DNA from: Suillus spraguei
Taxonomy: Eukaryota; Basidiomycota; Agaricomycetes; Boletales; Suillaceae
Direction of reading: 5' to 3'
NCBI GenBank assembly: GCA_016800925.1
Contig: JABCPU010000606.1
Coordinates: 1 to 35,487 of the forward strand
DNA length: 35,487 nt
A program made the position numbers and the translations under genes. The notes under the pieces were generated by a model. That model was given only the letters and a program-made list of their open reading frames with translations, made no database searches and had not been told where the DNA came from. This document shows positions 11,083-21,100 of the stretch, piece after piece; the stretch's first letter is position 1, and each line of letters starts with the position of its first letter.

Positions 11083-11375
11083 TTGTGCCACCTTCTCTGG
11101 TATGATATCTACAACATATATAAGCATGAATAGCCGCCGGCATGTTGTCCACCACGTAATGTTGTGTGATTGCGTTCTCTCTTTGTCTTTGTATGGCTTT
11201 TTCCATTTGTGCCACCTTCTCTGGTATGATATACATATATAAATTGAATCATACCAGAGAAGGTGGCACAAATGGAAAAAGCCATACAAAGACAAAGAGA
11301 GAACGCAATCACACAGCATGACGTGGTGGACAACATGCCGGCGGCTATTTGTGCCTATATATGTATATGTTGTAG
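11083..11375. repeat. Inverted-repeat (foldback) element in protease intron 2
   Basis: Arm 1 (11109-11230) starts CTACAACATATATAAGC and ends in CACCTTCTCTGGTATGAT. Arm 2 (11242-11375) is nearly its exact reverse complement, with about 11 bases between them, so the DNA could fold into a hairpin of over 120 pairs. The flanks also mirror each other (ATCTACAACAT at 11107-11117, ATGTTGTAGAT on the right). In front of arm 1, bases 11083-11107 repeat the tail of the unit, giving a 124-base head-to-tail period. No open frame, so any movement needs enzymes from elsewhere. Confidence 0.8.
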
Positions 11376-12290
11376 ATAAATTGAAAATACCTATGATTAT
11401 CTATAGGGACTATCTTCCTCGATATTCTCACTCTTGGTGATGGGCTAACCATCACTGACTTCTGACTCGGTGTTGGTTCTACTTCGTCGGGCATGAAATG
11501 CTATGGCAGTATCCTTGGCATCAGGCCTAGAGCTTTGTCACAAGGCACCCTGCCAGGCGCCCTGTATGACACGATCCCGACTGTCACTGACTACCTGGTT
11601 AACCAAGGCAAGATTGGTCAGCACATTGTTGGTATCTTCTTCCAGCCTGGCACTGATCTCAGAGAGGTCACCTTTGGTAGATCTGACTATAACAAGTACA
11701 TTGATAACATTGTATACACGTAAGCCACTACAGCCCCTAGATCAATACAGACTGACAGTAATTGTTTTGTTTCAGTCATATCACCGCCACATCACCCTCA
11801 TCAGACTTTTGGGGTATCAATCAGAGGATCACCTATGGCACCACGTCGATCTTGGACCCCACTGCTGGTTATGTCAATACTGGCTGCGCCCTTATTCGAA
11901 TTGCCTCTGGTGTGTATTTAGAGTGCAGGGAGTAATAATGGTCTAATAAGCGTTCGATAGATGCCTTTGTCAAGTACCAGTAGGCAACCGGCACTACTTT
12001 GGATGCGGTGACTCGTCTTCTCTGTCTTTCCCCTGACCAGTACATGGTCCTACGCAACTTGGACTTTCATATTGGCAATGTACGTCAATTCCGTCAGTCT
12101 TCACACCTTTTGTTCACCATTTGCACAGGAAATCTTCAGTCTCACCCCTAACAGCCAAATCTGGCCTCGTTCTCTCAATTACAAGCTTCATGGTGGTGTT
12201 CAAGATGGCATATATCTCATCATTGCCGACCTTGGCAAGCCCACTGACTCATGGTTAGACTTTGTTATTGGCTACTTATTTATGCAGTGT

Positions 12291-12425
12291 TTCTACAACA
12301 TATATAAGCACAAATAGCCGCCGGCATGTTGTCCACCATGTCATGCTGTGTGATTGCATTCTCTCTTTGTCTTTGTACAGCTTTTTCCATTTGTGCCACC
12401 TTCTCTGGTATGATTCAATTCTACA
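12291..12425 (+). repeat. Single copy of the same repeat unit inside the last protease exon
   Basis: The unit seen in arm 1 of the intron element recurs here once, in direct orientation, with few differences. TTCTACA stands on both sides (12291-12297 and 12419-12425), and removing one copy plus the 121 bases between restores the protease reading frame (MQCFY continuing to TILDGSN). This looks like a 7-base target duplication around a 121-base unit, with the caveat that the unit itself begins CTACA. Confidence 0.75.
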
Positions 12426-12496
12426 CTATATTAGATGGCTCCAACTCCTGCATCGGTTTTGCCAGAACCCGATTCACTTCTGCCATCACCCTCTAA

Positions 12497-12611
12497 TACA
12501 GAAAGTCTCAGGATTCACTTTTTCACCCCTTTGACTTTTCGACCCAATATTCTCTAGTCGTTTACCTTACTGGTACTTAATTGGTTATTAGGCTACTTGC
12601 TGCAATCACAC
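12497..12611. other. 3' flank of the protease pseudogene
   Basis: Short AT-rich stretch between the protease stop and the copia LTR; no feature seen. Confidence 0.5.
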
Positions 12612-12918
12612 TATCAAGATATGTTCCTCTTATCTATCATTACATACTTATCATACACGTTTCATCCACATTCATATTTTCATTCTCCGTTCAAACAATC
12701 CTCTAATATTCAGCGTCCATAGAATTCTCTTCCCTCAGTCTTTCCAACTAAGACTGAGGTGAGCTACTTACTATGACTTGAACATCATACTTAGTACTAA
12801 CGATGTATAGTTCTCTCTCTCTCGTTTCTAGGTATGAACCTGTCATAGTGTAGTCTTTCCAACTAAGACTGAGTTCTCTCTCTCTCGTTTCTAGTCCGAG
12901 CCTCTTCAGATCTTCACA
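12612..12918 (+). repeat. Copia 5' LTR
   Basis: Begins TATCAAGATATGTTCC at the point where identity with the 3' LTR begins, and should end at TTCACA just before the primer site at 12919. It contains CAGTCTTTCCAACTAAGACTG, a small inverted repeat; a near copy of it with the following CT-repeat and TTTCTAG recurs at 12851-12895, an internal duplication near the end of the LTR. The left edge is uncertain: the 3' LTR is preceded by TGAGTGGGAG, which may be either the true LTR start lost here or the polypurine tract. Confidence 0.75.
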
Positions 12919-12933
12919 GGTTATGAGCCCTGG
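12919..12933 (+). other. Primer binding site for half initiator-Met tRNA
   Basis: GGTTATGAGCCCTG is the exact reverse complement of the anticodon-arm stretch CAGGGCUCAUAACC of eukaryotic initiator tRNA-Met. Some copia elements, including Drosophila copia itself, prime from such an internally cut tRNA. Its position right after ...TTCACA fixes the end of the 5' LTR. Confidence 0.75.
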
Positions 12934-13078
12934 CTCAGACTAGGACTTTCATTCGTTTTCCCTCCTACCCATCCTACATCTGAGCCTTCCGATTCTTTCC
13001 AAACTGGAACGAGGCCGCCCCGTATCGCCGCTAGATCCTTGGATCCTTCTTATTGCTCTACCTCCGTCGCCACCGCTG

Positions 13079-14281
13079 ATGCCCATTCTTTCATCTCAAC
13101 CGATACTTAATTTGCCCATTCCTCCTGCTTCGTTGACACCATCATTGTCACACTCGTCGTTATCATCCGGAATGTCTACATCAAATATCCGAATCCCTTC
13201 CTCGTTTCCTCACCCTCCACTTGATGCCAATGGTTCAAATTACTTGTCATGGGTCACATCTATGGACCTTTGGCTTTCATTGTTCAATCTGTGGCGCCTC
13301 CTCATCGGTGATGAGAAGGAACCACACCCCCCAGTAAAGCTCGCTAATGAATCTGATGCAGCTTTTGTGCAACGTGTTACCACTCATGATGCCAGTACAG
13401 ATGTCGTTTCTTTCCGTGAACGACAGAGTATCACGAAGGGTCTTTTGGGCATGGCTGTCCATTCTAGTGATCTAATTCACTTTATGGGCATCTCAGACCC
13501 TGCTCTTGTTTGGAAGGCACTCGAGAACAAGTACCAGGCTACTATTGGCGTTTGCTTCACTCGCCTCATGGGTTGTGTCTTTGATCTTCCAAAGGCATCA
13601 GACAGCAACTCGCTCACGCAGTCAATCAAGGAGATCACTGACATTAAGGCACAGTTTAAGGCCATCAAGTCAGCAGAATGGAAGTGTAATGAGTATACTC
13701 TCGTACAGGCACTACTTTGTGCATTACCAGACTTCTATGCCCTGCTCTTGCAGCTCATACTTCATAGTGCTGATGTGAATGCTGGAAAGCTCACGCTTGA
13801 AGGTGTTGTTAGTCAGATCCGGAATTCTGAACAATACTATGCAAGTTTTGGATCCGATAACCCTCATGTGCACCATACTGCCATGGCAGCTCGAGCTGTC
13901 AAACCAGGCAAGCCAGCTGACCGTCCCAAGCCAAAGGACCTTGACGCAGCCAAAGGAGACAAGTGGGAACTCTCGTGGCGCTCGACATGTGGATTCTGTA
14001 AGCACACAGGACATATTTGGTACAACTGCCGTACTCGTCTAGCAAAGACAGACTCTCCAATCACGTCGACACAAACTCTTTCATCAACCTCACAGATCAC
14101 TGATCTACCAACTCCTGCTCTAGTGCAACATGACACCATCCCATCATTCCTCCGTCTACCTATGCACGAAGCCAGTTTCTCTAATACGAGCAATAGTTCT
14201 TTCTCCTTCCATGTAGATTCTGCCTGCAACTGCACATATGGAATCGGACCACTCCCTATTCACTCACTACGCTCCCTATAA
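13079..14281 (+). CDS. gag: Copia Gag with the start of the protease
   Basis: 400 codons in one frame. The N-terminal half has the LTR-retrotransposon Gag fold signature: LDANGSNYLSWVTSMDLWLS, then LVWKALENKYQ and the conserved stretch to about residue 270. A zinc knuckle CGFCKHTGHIWYNC (CX2CX4HX4C) lies near residues 304-317. The frame ends within the aspartic protease, whose active-site segment reads FHVDSACNCTYG near residue 380 (family DSGxxxH). In the element gag and pol should be one frame; here the stop at 14279-14281 results from a frame change. Gag itself is uninterrupted. Confidence 0.88.
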   Translation: MPILSSQPILNLPIPPASLTPSLSHSSLSSGMSTSNIRIPSSFPHPPLDANGSNYLSWVTSMDLWLSLFNLWRLLIGDEKEPHPPVKLANESDAAFVQRVTTHDASTDVVSFRERQSITKGLLGMAVHSSDLIHFMGISDPALVWKALENKYQATIGVCFTRLMGCVFDLPKASDSNSLTQSIKEITDIKAQFKAIKSAEWKCNEYTLVQALLCALPDFYALLLQLILHSADVNAGKLTLEGVVSQIRNSEQYYASFGSDNPHVHHTAMAARAVKPGKPADRPKPKDLDAAKGDKWELSWRSTCGFCKHTGHIWYNCRTRLAKTDSPITSTQTLSSTSQITDLPTPALVQHDTIPSFLRLPMHEASFSNTSNSSFSFHVDSACNCTYGIGPLPIHSLRSL

Positions 14282-17200
14282 TCCACCTTTAACAGTGAAA
14301 CTTGCAAATGATGATGTCGTTTTGCTCTGGGCTGGGGGATTATAAAGTTAGTGCTCGACAATGATGGAAGATGGGAGCCTATTGGGCTGCCTTTTCTACA
14401 TGTTCCTGATCTGCGATGCACTTTGATATCTATCTCAGCTCTTGCATCGGAGGGTATCTTCTTTGAAACGAATGCGAAAGGAGCCCGTATACACCGAACA
14501 GATGGTGCCACCATTGCCCAAGTTAATTGTACTGATGGGTTATACTATCTTCGTGCAAAGTACAGCCGTGACCATATTGCCTTCACCGCCAAGGCTTTGT
14601 CAAACATGCCACTACCAGCAGCAGTTTGGCATGCACGAATGGGTCATGCAGCTAATACTACCTTGCGCAAAGCTGAAAAGGTGGTCACTGGACTTGTTCT
14701 TGCTGATAATAGGCCAGATCAACCTATGGAACATGGTGCCGATCACATTGAATGTCAGTCATGTCTGATGGGAAAACACAAGCGCTTCCCCTTCCCATCA
14801 CATGCTCGTCACCATGCCACCCACATCGCAGAACTCATTCATACGGACGTCTGGGGACCTATTGACACTGCTACTGCATCTGGAGAAATATATTTTGTTG
14901 CATTCACAGACGACTTCTCCCGTTACTCGACAATCTATCTCATCAAACACAAAAGTGATGTGTTTTCTCGCCTACAACAATACATCATTTGGATCGAGAA
15001 GCAGTCGGGTCAGCAAGTAAAGCGCCTCCGCAGTGACAATGGTGGCGAATATATCTCCAGCACTGTCACCAAATTCCTGCATGACAAGGGTATAGAACAT
15101 GAACTTTCAATGCCACATATTGCAGAGTAAAATGGGGTCACTGAGCGTGGACATCAGACTATTGTCACATGTGCTTTGAGTGCACACCATCATAGTGGAT
15201 TCCCGCGATCTTTTTGGGGCTATGCTACCTTGAATTCAGCATACATAAAGAATCTCCTTCCATCATCAGCCATTGAGGAGAAGACACCCTTTGAACTCTT
15301 CCATGGATATCCCCCTGATGTCACACATCTGCGCCCATTTGGCTGTCTTGCTTATGCACATGTTCCGGATGCTACACAACACAAGTATGACTATGTGTCA
15401 CGACGGTGTTTTTTACTTGGTCACATCAAGGATGCTGGTTATTTGCTATGGGATCCGACAGCACAGAAAATTGTTCGGTCCCGAAATGTTCACTTTGATG
15501 AGAATATTTTCTATGGAACTCCTAACTCAGTGATCTCTCCACTCGTTGAACTCTATAATCAGCGTATCCACATACAAGAATCTGTGGATATGCCAACTGT
15601 CATAGTACAAGACTCAAGGAGCAGAGAAGATTCAGGCATCTCCATTCCAAAGATTACAAGGACACCTATACCATTGACAACTACTGTTTCAGTGGGAGTT
15701 TCACCTCTCATAACACCCATAGTATCTGCTGAACCACCTCTCCCATTCCCACAAACTGATGAAAACGGAATAGACCAAGCTGTGACACCTGCTGTGGAGG
15801 AATCATCAAGTATTGTCTCAATCCCTGAACCTTTCCCACGCCGTTCGACTCGTCAATGTGTTGAGGCTACACTCCCTCTTCCCCGTTCTGTTGCAATCCC
15901 AGCCAAGCCTAATGTTCCCGTCAATCGATGCTGGACATATGTTCCAATTCACTCACATACAGACTCAGAAGTGCAGTCATCTGAAACCATCACAGAACAT
16001 TCTGCAATGCTAGGATCCACTCAGAATATGACTGATGGACGAAAACAACCCCCACAAACACTATCTGAAGCTCGCACATCTAGTGAAGAGTCTGCATTCT
16101 GGGAGAGTGCTATGATAGAGGAACTAGCTTCACTACAAGAGAAAGGAACTGGTGTACTCGTTCCACTACCTCCTGGTCGGAAGGCAGTTGGTTCACGGTG
16201 GGTATATGCTTATAAATATGATGAAAGTGGTCAGATTGTTCGTTATAAAGCTCGTCTGGTTGCACAAGGATTCGCACAGGTCGAAGGCCTTGATTATACT
16301 GAAACTTTTGCACCAGTAGCAAAGTATGATACTACACGAGCATTCCTCTCAATGGTCGCAAAATTTGATCTCGAACTCGATCAAATGGATGTCAAGACAG
16401 CGTTTCTCAATGGTGGACTTGACGAGGACATCTATATGTGTCAACCGCCCGGTTTCGAAGACTCAAAGTACCCAGATTGGGTTTGGAAGCTCTTGAAGGC
16501 TATCTATGGCTTAAAGCAAGCAGGTCGTCAATGGAATAAGACCCTTGACGATTATTTGCGAAAAGAAGGTTTTAATTTCGTGCGGAGTGAAGCAGACTAC
16601 AGCCTGTATGTCCTGCAAAAAGGAGATAAAACCATCTGGTTGCTCATCTATGTTGATGACATGTTGCTCGCCTCGAACTGCAGACAATTCCTGATGATTT
16701 CAAGACTGCGCTGAGTAAGTGTTTCGAGATGAAGGACCTCGGTAAAGCACGTCATTTTCTAGGGATGCACATCACACGCGACCGCTCCAAACGACTCCTT
16801 AAAATCAACCAGACTGCCTTCCTGGAACAGATCCTCAGTGAAACAAAGATGTCAGATTGCCATCCTGCATCCACACCTCTTGTGCCCAGTGTTTCACTGT
16901 CCAAGACCACAGTCCCTCTCACTGAGGCCGAGAAACAGCAATTCACGCACCTCCCATATGCTCGCACCATTGGTGAACTCAATTTTGCCATGCGTGTGAG
17001 TCGTCCTGATATTGCATATGCGGTATCCACGCTGTCAAAATTTTTGAGCAATCCAGGTGTTGAACACTACCACCAACTCCATCATCTCCTTCGATATATT
17101 CGTGGAACAGCCCAATATTCCCTCACTTTTGGTCTATCAGACCAGGGACTCATCGGCTACTCAGACTCAGATTTTGCGTCAGATAAAGATGATAGTCGAT

Positions 17201-17622
17201 CAATTGGTGGCTACGTCTATTACCTTTTTGGCTCCCCCATCAGCTGGCGTTCTCAAAAACAGTCAGTCGTAACCACGTCCTCAACGGAAGCCGAGTATAT
17301 TGCCCTCTCGAATGCTGTGCGTGAACAAATTCATCTTAGTCAATTATTGCATGATTTTGGACTTGATTCATCCTTCATCACACCTACCACTCTGTATGGA
17401 GACAATAATGGAAGCCATGCCCTAACGAAAAACCCCCAGTTCCATGATCGTGCAAAGCACATTCGTGTGTGCTACCATTTCATTCGAGATCTTGTAAATG
17501 ATGGCACCATTAACATCCCATACATACCTACACATGATATGGTCGCCGACATCTTCACGAAATCACTATCACGAAAACTCTTCCGAAATCACCGCTACTC
17601 TCTCGCCCTCCACTCATCTTGA
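14264..17622 (+). pseudogene. pol: Copia Pol: integrase, reverse transcriptase, RNase H, broken
   Basis: Four frame pieces. End of protease (YAPYNPPLTVKLAND, 14264-14340, frame changed). Integrase (14351-15130) with the HHCC finger WHARMGHAAN...CQSCLMGKHKR and the core Asp residues in HTDVWGP and LRSDNGGEY; it is cut by TAA at 15128-15130, exactly where the family has Gln before NGVxER. The next piece (15131-16714) carries GVTERGHQT, GYPPDVTHLRPFGC, and the RT motifs KARLVAQGF, DVKTAFLNG, AIYGLKQAGRQW and YVDDMLLAS. A one-base change near 16677 shifts frame. The last piece (16729-17622) has GKARHFLGM, YSDSDFASD, SSTEAEYIAL and HIRVCYHFIRD (RNase H with its catalytic acids). The single stop and two frame slips leave domains otherwise well conserved, so decay is recent. 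Confidence 0.92.
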
Positions 17623-17675
17623 ATGATGATGAATAATTCCACCTGCATATCTGGTGATATGCGTCTGAGTGGGAG

Positions 17676-17886
17676 TATCAAGATATGTTCCTCTTATCTA
17701 TCATTACATACTTATCATACACGTTTCATCCACGTTCATATTTTTTGTTCTCTGTTCAAACGATCCTCTAATATTCAGCGTCCATAGAATTCTCTTCCCT
17801 CAGTCTTTCCAACTAAGACTGAGGTGAGCTACTTACTACGACTTGAACATCATACTTAGTACTAACGATGTATAGTTCTCTCTCTC
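17676..17886 (+). repeat. Copia 3' LTR, truncated at its 3' end
   Basis: Matches 12612-12823 from TATCAAG to the CT-repeat, then stops abruptly at 17886 while the 5' LTR continues for about 95 more bases to the primer site. A purine-rich stretch (gagtgggag) stands directly before it and may be the polypurine tract. The next base begins the KDZ-bounded segment. Confidence 0.85.
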
Positions 17887-17904
17887 ACCTGATGGTGGCA
17901 TATG

Positions 17905-17978
17905 GATGTATCCCTTTGGCCTATAGGCCTAAAATAGGGATACATCGCCTGACATAGTTGTCCGCTCAGTGATACATC
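17905..17978. promoter_or_regulatory. Left cluster of GATGTATC/GATACATC octamers
   Basis: Octamers at 17905-17912, 17939-17946 and 17971-17978. The last lies in AGTGATACATC, a form repeated at the right end (26443-26453). Candidate binding sites for the transposase or an accessory protein; this role is inferred from position only. Confidence 0.5.
17921..17946. repeat. Left inverted terminal block of the KDZ element
   Basis: Starts CTATAGGCCTAAAATAGG and continues into GGATACATC. Its partner at 26483-26508 is the reverse complement with a single G/C difference. The left copy is itself part of a wider palindrome centred on CTATAG, with GATGTATCC outside (17905-17913) and GGATACATC inside (17938-17946). 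Confidence 0.8.
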
Positions 17979-18109
17979 CGTGTAGCTTAAGTATCCTCGT
18001 GTCTAATATAGCAAGCAGTCACCAAGCAGTCACATCAAACGAATCTAGCTGCCGTTCGGATCAAACAAGTTTTATTTCACATCAAGGTACAGGAGCAAAG
18101 TCGTGCTAA

Positions 18110-21100
18110 TTAGTCTAAATCATCGAGATCTCCATGCGGGGGTGCATCAATAGAAGGACCTTCTTCTGCCAGTGCATTAGCCTCTGTGTCGTCCAGATTT
18201 TCGCTTACCAAAGCAGTCACATGGTGCCACGATGCCCTGAATTTTGCAGACAGGGATCGACGGATGGCAGCCTGGCGTTTTGCGTACGCCACCAAGCCCT
18301 CGTTGTCCTCAGACTGCTCAGCCACACGCAGTGTGACCCGTGCTTCCCACCACTTAGTCTGCCAATCGAGAAACTCCAAGACGCGCCGCATCTCCTCCAA
18401 GAGCAGTTGGATTTCTTCAAACCACCGGTTGTGTCTGGCCCTCATTTTGCACCATTCGATGCGTAGGGCTAGACGTGCTGTAAGCGATAAAAATAGAAGT
18501 AATCACTGATGACTTACAATCCTGAAACCTGTCACCGTTGTCCGAAGGAATTCCGTGTACATGCCAAATCCACGACATGATCGCCGTGCCTTGAGTGCGA
18601 CCTCCAAGGTCCCCCATTGGCCGAAGGTCAGACTTCTTCAATGGCAGCAACTTGCGCTCCCAGCCTACACGGTCTAGTTGCCTTGACAGATGAGTGAGAG
18701 CTCGCCGAGAACAAGAATACTTCTCGTGACTAAGAATGAGCCGATCCTCAACCGCTTGAATGGTTTTTTGGGCACAAGTGTTAAGACTTTGTCCGCGAAT
18801 TTGTTGTGCCTTGAAGCGTAGAAGCTGGTGGCAGAGACGGATGTGAGAGCGGCATTCTTCAAGCGCGTCGTTAGCCTGCGCCAAGCGTAACGACCACTCA
18901 ACCTCGAGCAATTTTGCATCGCACGTTGTCAGATTACAGATAGAAGATGGAAGAAAGAGTGGGATATCCTCGGCTTTGATAGAGTCGAGTTTAGCTTTTG
19001 GACAGCCGGTGGTTTCATCAACGGTGCCCTCGTCAGACACAGAGAGACCAGTGGCATGGAAGCGAGCAATGGAGGGCATGTACAGGACCTGTATGTCAAT
19101 CCATGAATCAATGCGGCGTTGGAGTGCATTTCTGCGAATCAGAATCTTTGTTTGCTGATTGTTGGTTGAGTGTTGGGTGAGACCTGCATTATCTACCCGT
19201 AAACGTCGTCTACAAAGGAATAAGTAGGAAGTATGTAGCAGTCAATCCATCACTTACTGTGCATTCTCGATGTCCAAGCCTGTGCTAATTAGGATACTAG
19301 GCATCACCTCTGAATGGAGGGAAATTGATGATCCTTCTTCCAAATCTTTCGCGTCTTGTTGAATGAGCGCTAAACAAACAGCGGCTTGAGACATTTCTAA
19401 TATTTCAATCAGTCATCAATCATGCTCTAAAATTTTGAACTTACCTTGACTTTGACTGTTGAAGGGGTTGGGTTTCGTGTGATCGCTCTCCCAAGCAATG
19501 ACTTCTTCAGTCCAGGCCGCGAGTGATGCAGCGCCCAACTCTGACTGTTCAATGGATCCCTCTAAGTCCGCGAGGGCATGGCGATGGTCCCGTTCAGCGT
19601 ATGCAGCATCTGTTATTTTACGTAGTAGTGTTCGACCTTGTAAAGTAATCAATTCGCTGAATAAACATTTAAAACTCGAGACTTACCAAGACCTGTCACC
19701 TTTTTCCAGTTCCAGTCCCCAAAATGGTCGTCTAAGACATCTCGACGTGTACCGGGTGCCATTTCCTTTGTGCTCGCAGCAACACGGTTTATATCGGCCC
19801 AACCGCGCTCTGGCGCTTCTCCATCGGTCCGTCCAACATAAGGAGACCAATTGAATGAAAAAGTCGTCTGACAGGCTGCAATGTGTGCTGCAAGATGGAA
19901 TTTCGGAACGAAAAACCTGAATTGTTGAGTGCTACTGGGATGAAGTCGTAAGGGAAGAGCAGTCGACACGCGATGCCACAGTTTTTTGTGCCACTGACAT
20001 GCGATATCATAGGAGAAATTGACGGATGGGATTGACGAAAAGCGTGAAAGCGCGGAGAAGACAATATAATCCATATTTAAGTATCTGCCCAAATGAAATC
20101 AAAAACCGATAACGTTCTTCCAGTGACACGAGTACTCACTTTTCCCCTTTTTGAAGATCCCCGACGCCATTCGCTAACCGCATGTCGTGCCTCGCGCAAA
20201 CTACAGTGCCGACACCTGTTGCTGCGAGTCCCTTGGAAGATTTCGTGTCCACCATATTGACCGCATTATGGCTAACACAATTACTTTTCTAAGGCATTTA
20301 AATCAGCAACAGCTGAAAGCAATAATCATTCAACTCACCTCTTGTGCTAGACTTGCATTTTCTTGAAGGTACGCCTTGTAGTTACTTTCTTTGACGAAGT
20401 AACCCCACCCTTGGCTCAATCCAGGGTCCCTGTCATCGCTGGATACCAGTCATCGTTTCAGACGAAAGTTGGCGTCGATAGCCAAAAACAGTGAGTAGAT
20501 CCATCTGTAGAATGTATTCAGATTACGGCTGAAAATAGGGAGGAGAGACAGTCAAATCTTACCGGTTCCCAGGTGAGACGTCCTCTAATGTCTCGGGCAC
20601 ATTTTTGCCAGGGTGAGGGCAGGCGGGGCACAGAACCATGATTTCTCCTTCTTTGGTAGCGCTAACTCCAGCGGGGTCATGCCCACGACCTGCCCGTTTT
20701 AGTGCCTTGAGGTTGCCCACTCCGCCATCATTCGCAAAAAGACAGAATATCGATCCTATGAATTTCAATGATCAAAGGTAAATCAATCAGGATAAAGTTT
20801 ATAGAGTACAAGTCACCTTGATAGACTTGACGCCTGTGTTGTCACTCCGACGTGCAACGCAGTGGTAAAACTCAAACGCGGATACCTTGGATTCAAACGA
20901 AAGCAAGTGGAAGTGTTCGAGAACAGTAAACGTAGCAGCTGTTCGTGGGTCGGTGGATGTTGCTGGGAACCAGCGAGCGCGCAGGATCTGTTTGTAGTGT
21001 GAGGATGCATACTCACAATTACAAAAGTCAAGAGCGACGTCATGGATTCCGTGAACATCGATGACAGTAAATCATCGTCAAAGGCTGGTTTTGGTTTGCG

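Larger units (their letters stand above)
10664..12496 (+). pseudogene. Secreted A1 aspartic protease (polyporopepsin-like), broken
   Basis: Pepsin-family endopeptidase. Exons read as 10664-10913, 10962-11099, 11407-11719, 11776-11909, 11961-12079, 12129-12297 and 12426-12496. A hydrophobic signal peptide (FYTAFLLTLLLTLPIIGSPV) and a propeptide are followed by YFQYTAAVGIGSPPT and the first active site VDSGSS (D89). The second active site reads VNTGCA where the family has VDTGTT, so the catalytic Asp is Asn. C-terminal segments NSQIWPRSLN, IYLIIADLG and DFVIGYLFMQCFY match the family. Lesions: TGA at 11463-11465, TAG at 11981-11983, the lost Asp, and a 128-base repeat unit inserted in the last exon. 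Introns are 48-56 bases except intron 2 (11100-11406, 307 bases), which is swollen by an inverted-repeat element. After the insertion the last exon resumes with FYTILDGSNSCIGFARTRF and stops at TAA 12494-12496. Confidence 0.9.
12612..17886 (+). mobile_element. Ty1/copia LTR retrotransposon, decayed
   Basis: Element with long terminal repeats, a primer site, gag with a zinc knuckle, then protease, integrase, reverse transcriptase and RNase H in the copia order (integrase before RT). The 211-base 3' LTR (17676-17886) and the matching part of the 5' LTR (12612-12823) differ by about six substitutions, all transitions, plus a CT-repeat length change. Coding lesions are one nonsense codon and two frame changes. 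No flanking target duplication is seen: the 3' LTR is cut short at the KDZ junction, and the 5' LTR appears to lack a TG start. Confidence 0.93.

Noticed and set aside
12605..17892. Target duplication of the copia element (CACAC against CACCT)
   Set aside because: Not identical, and the 3' LTR is truncated, so the right flank is not the original one.
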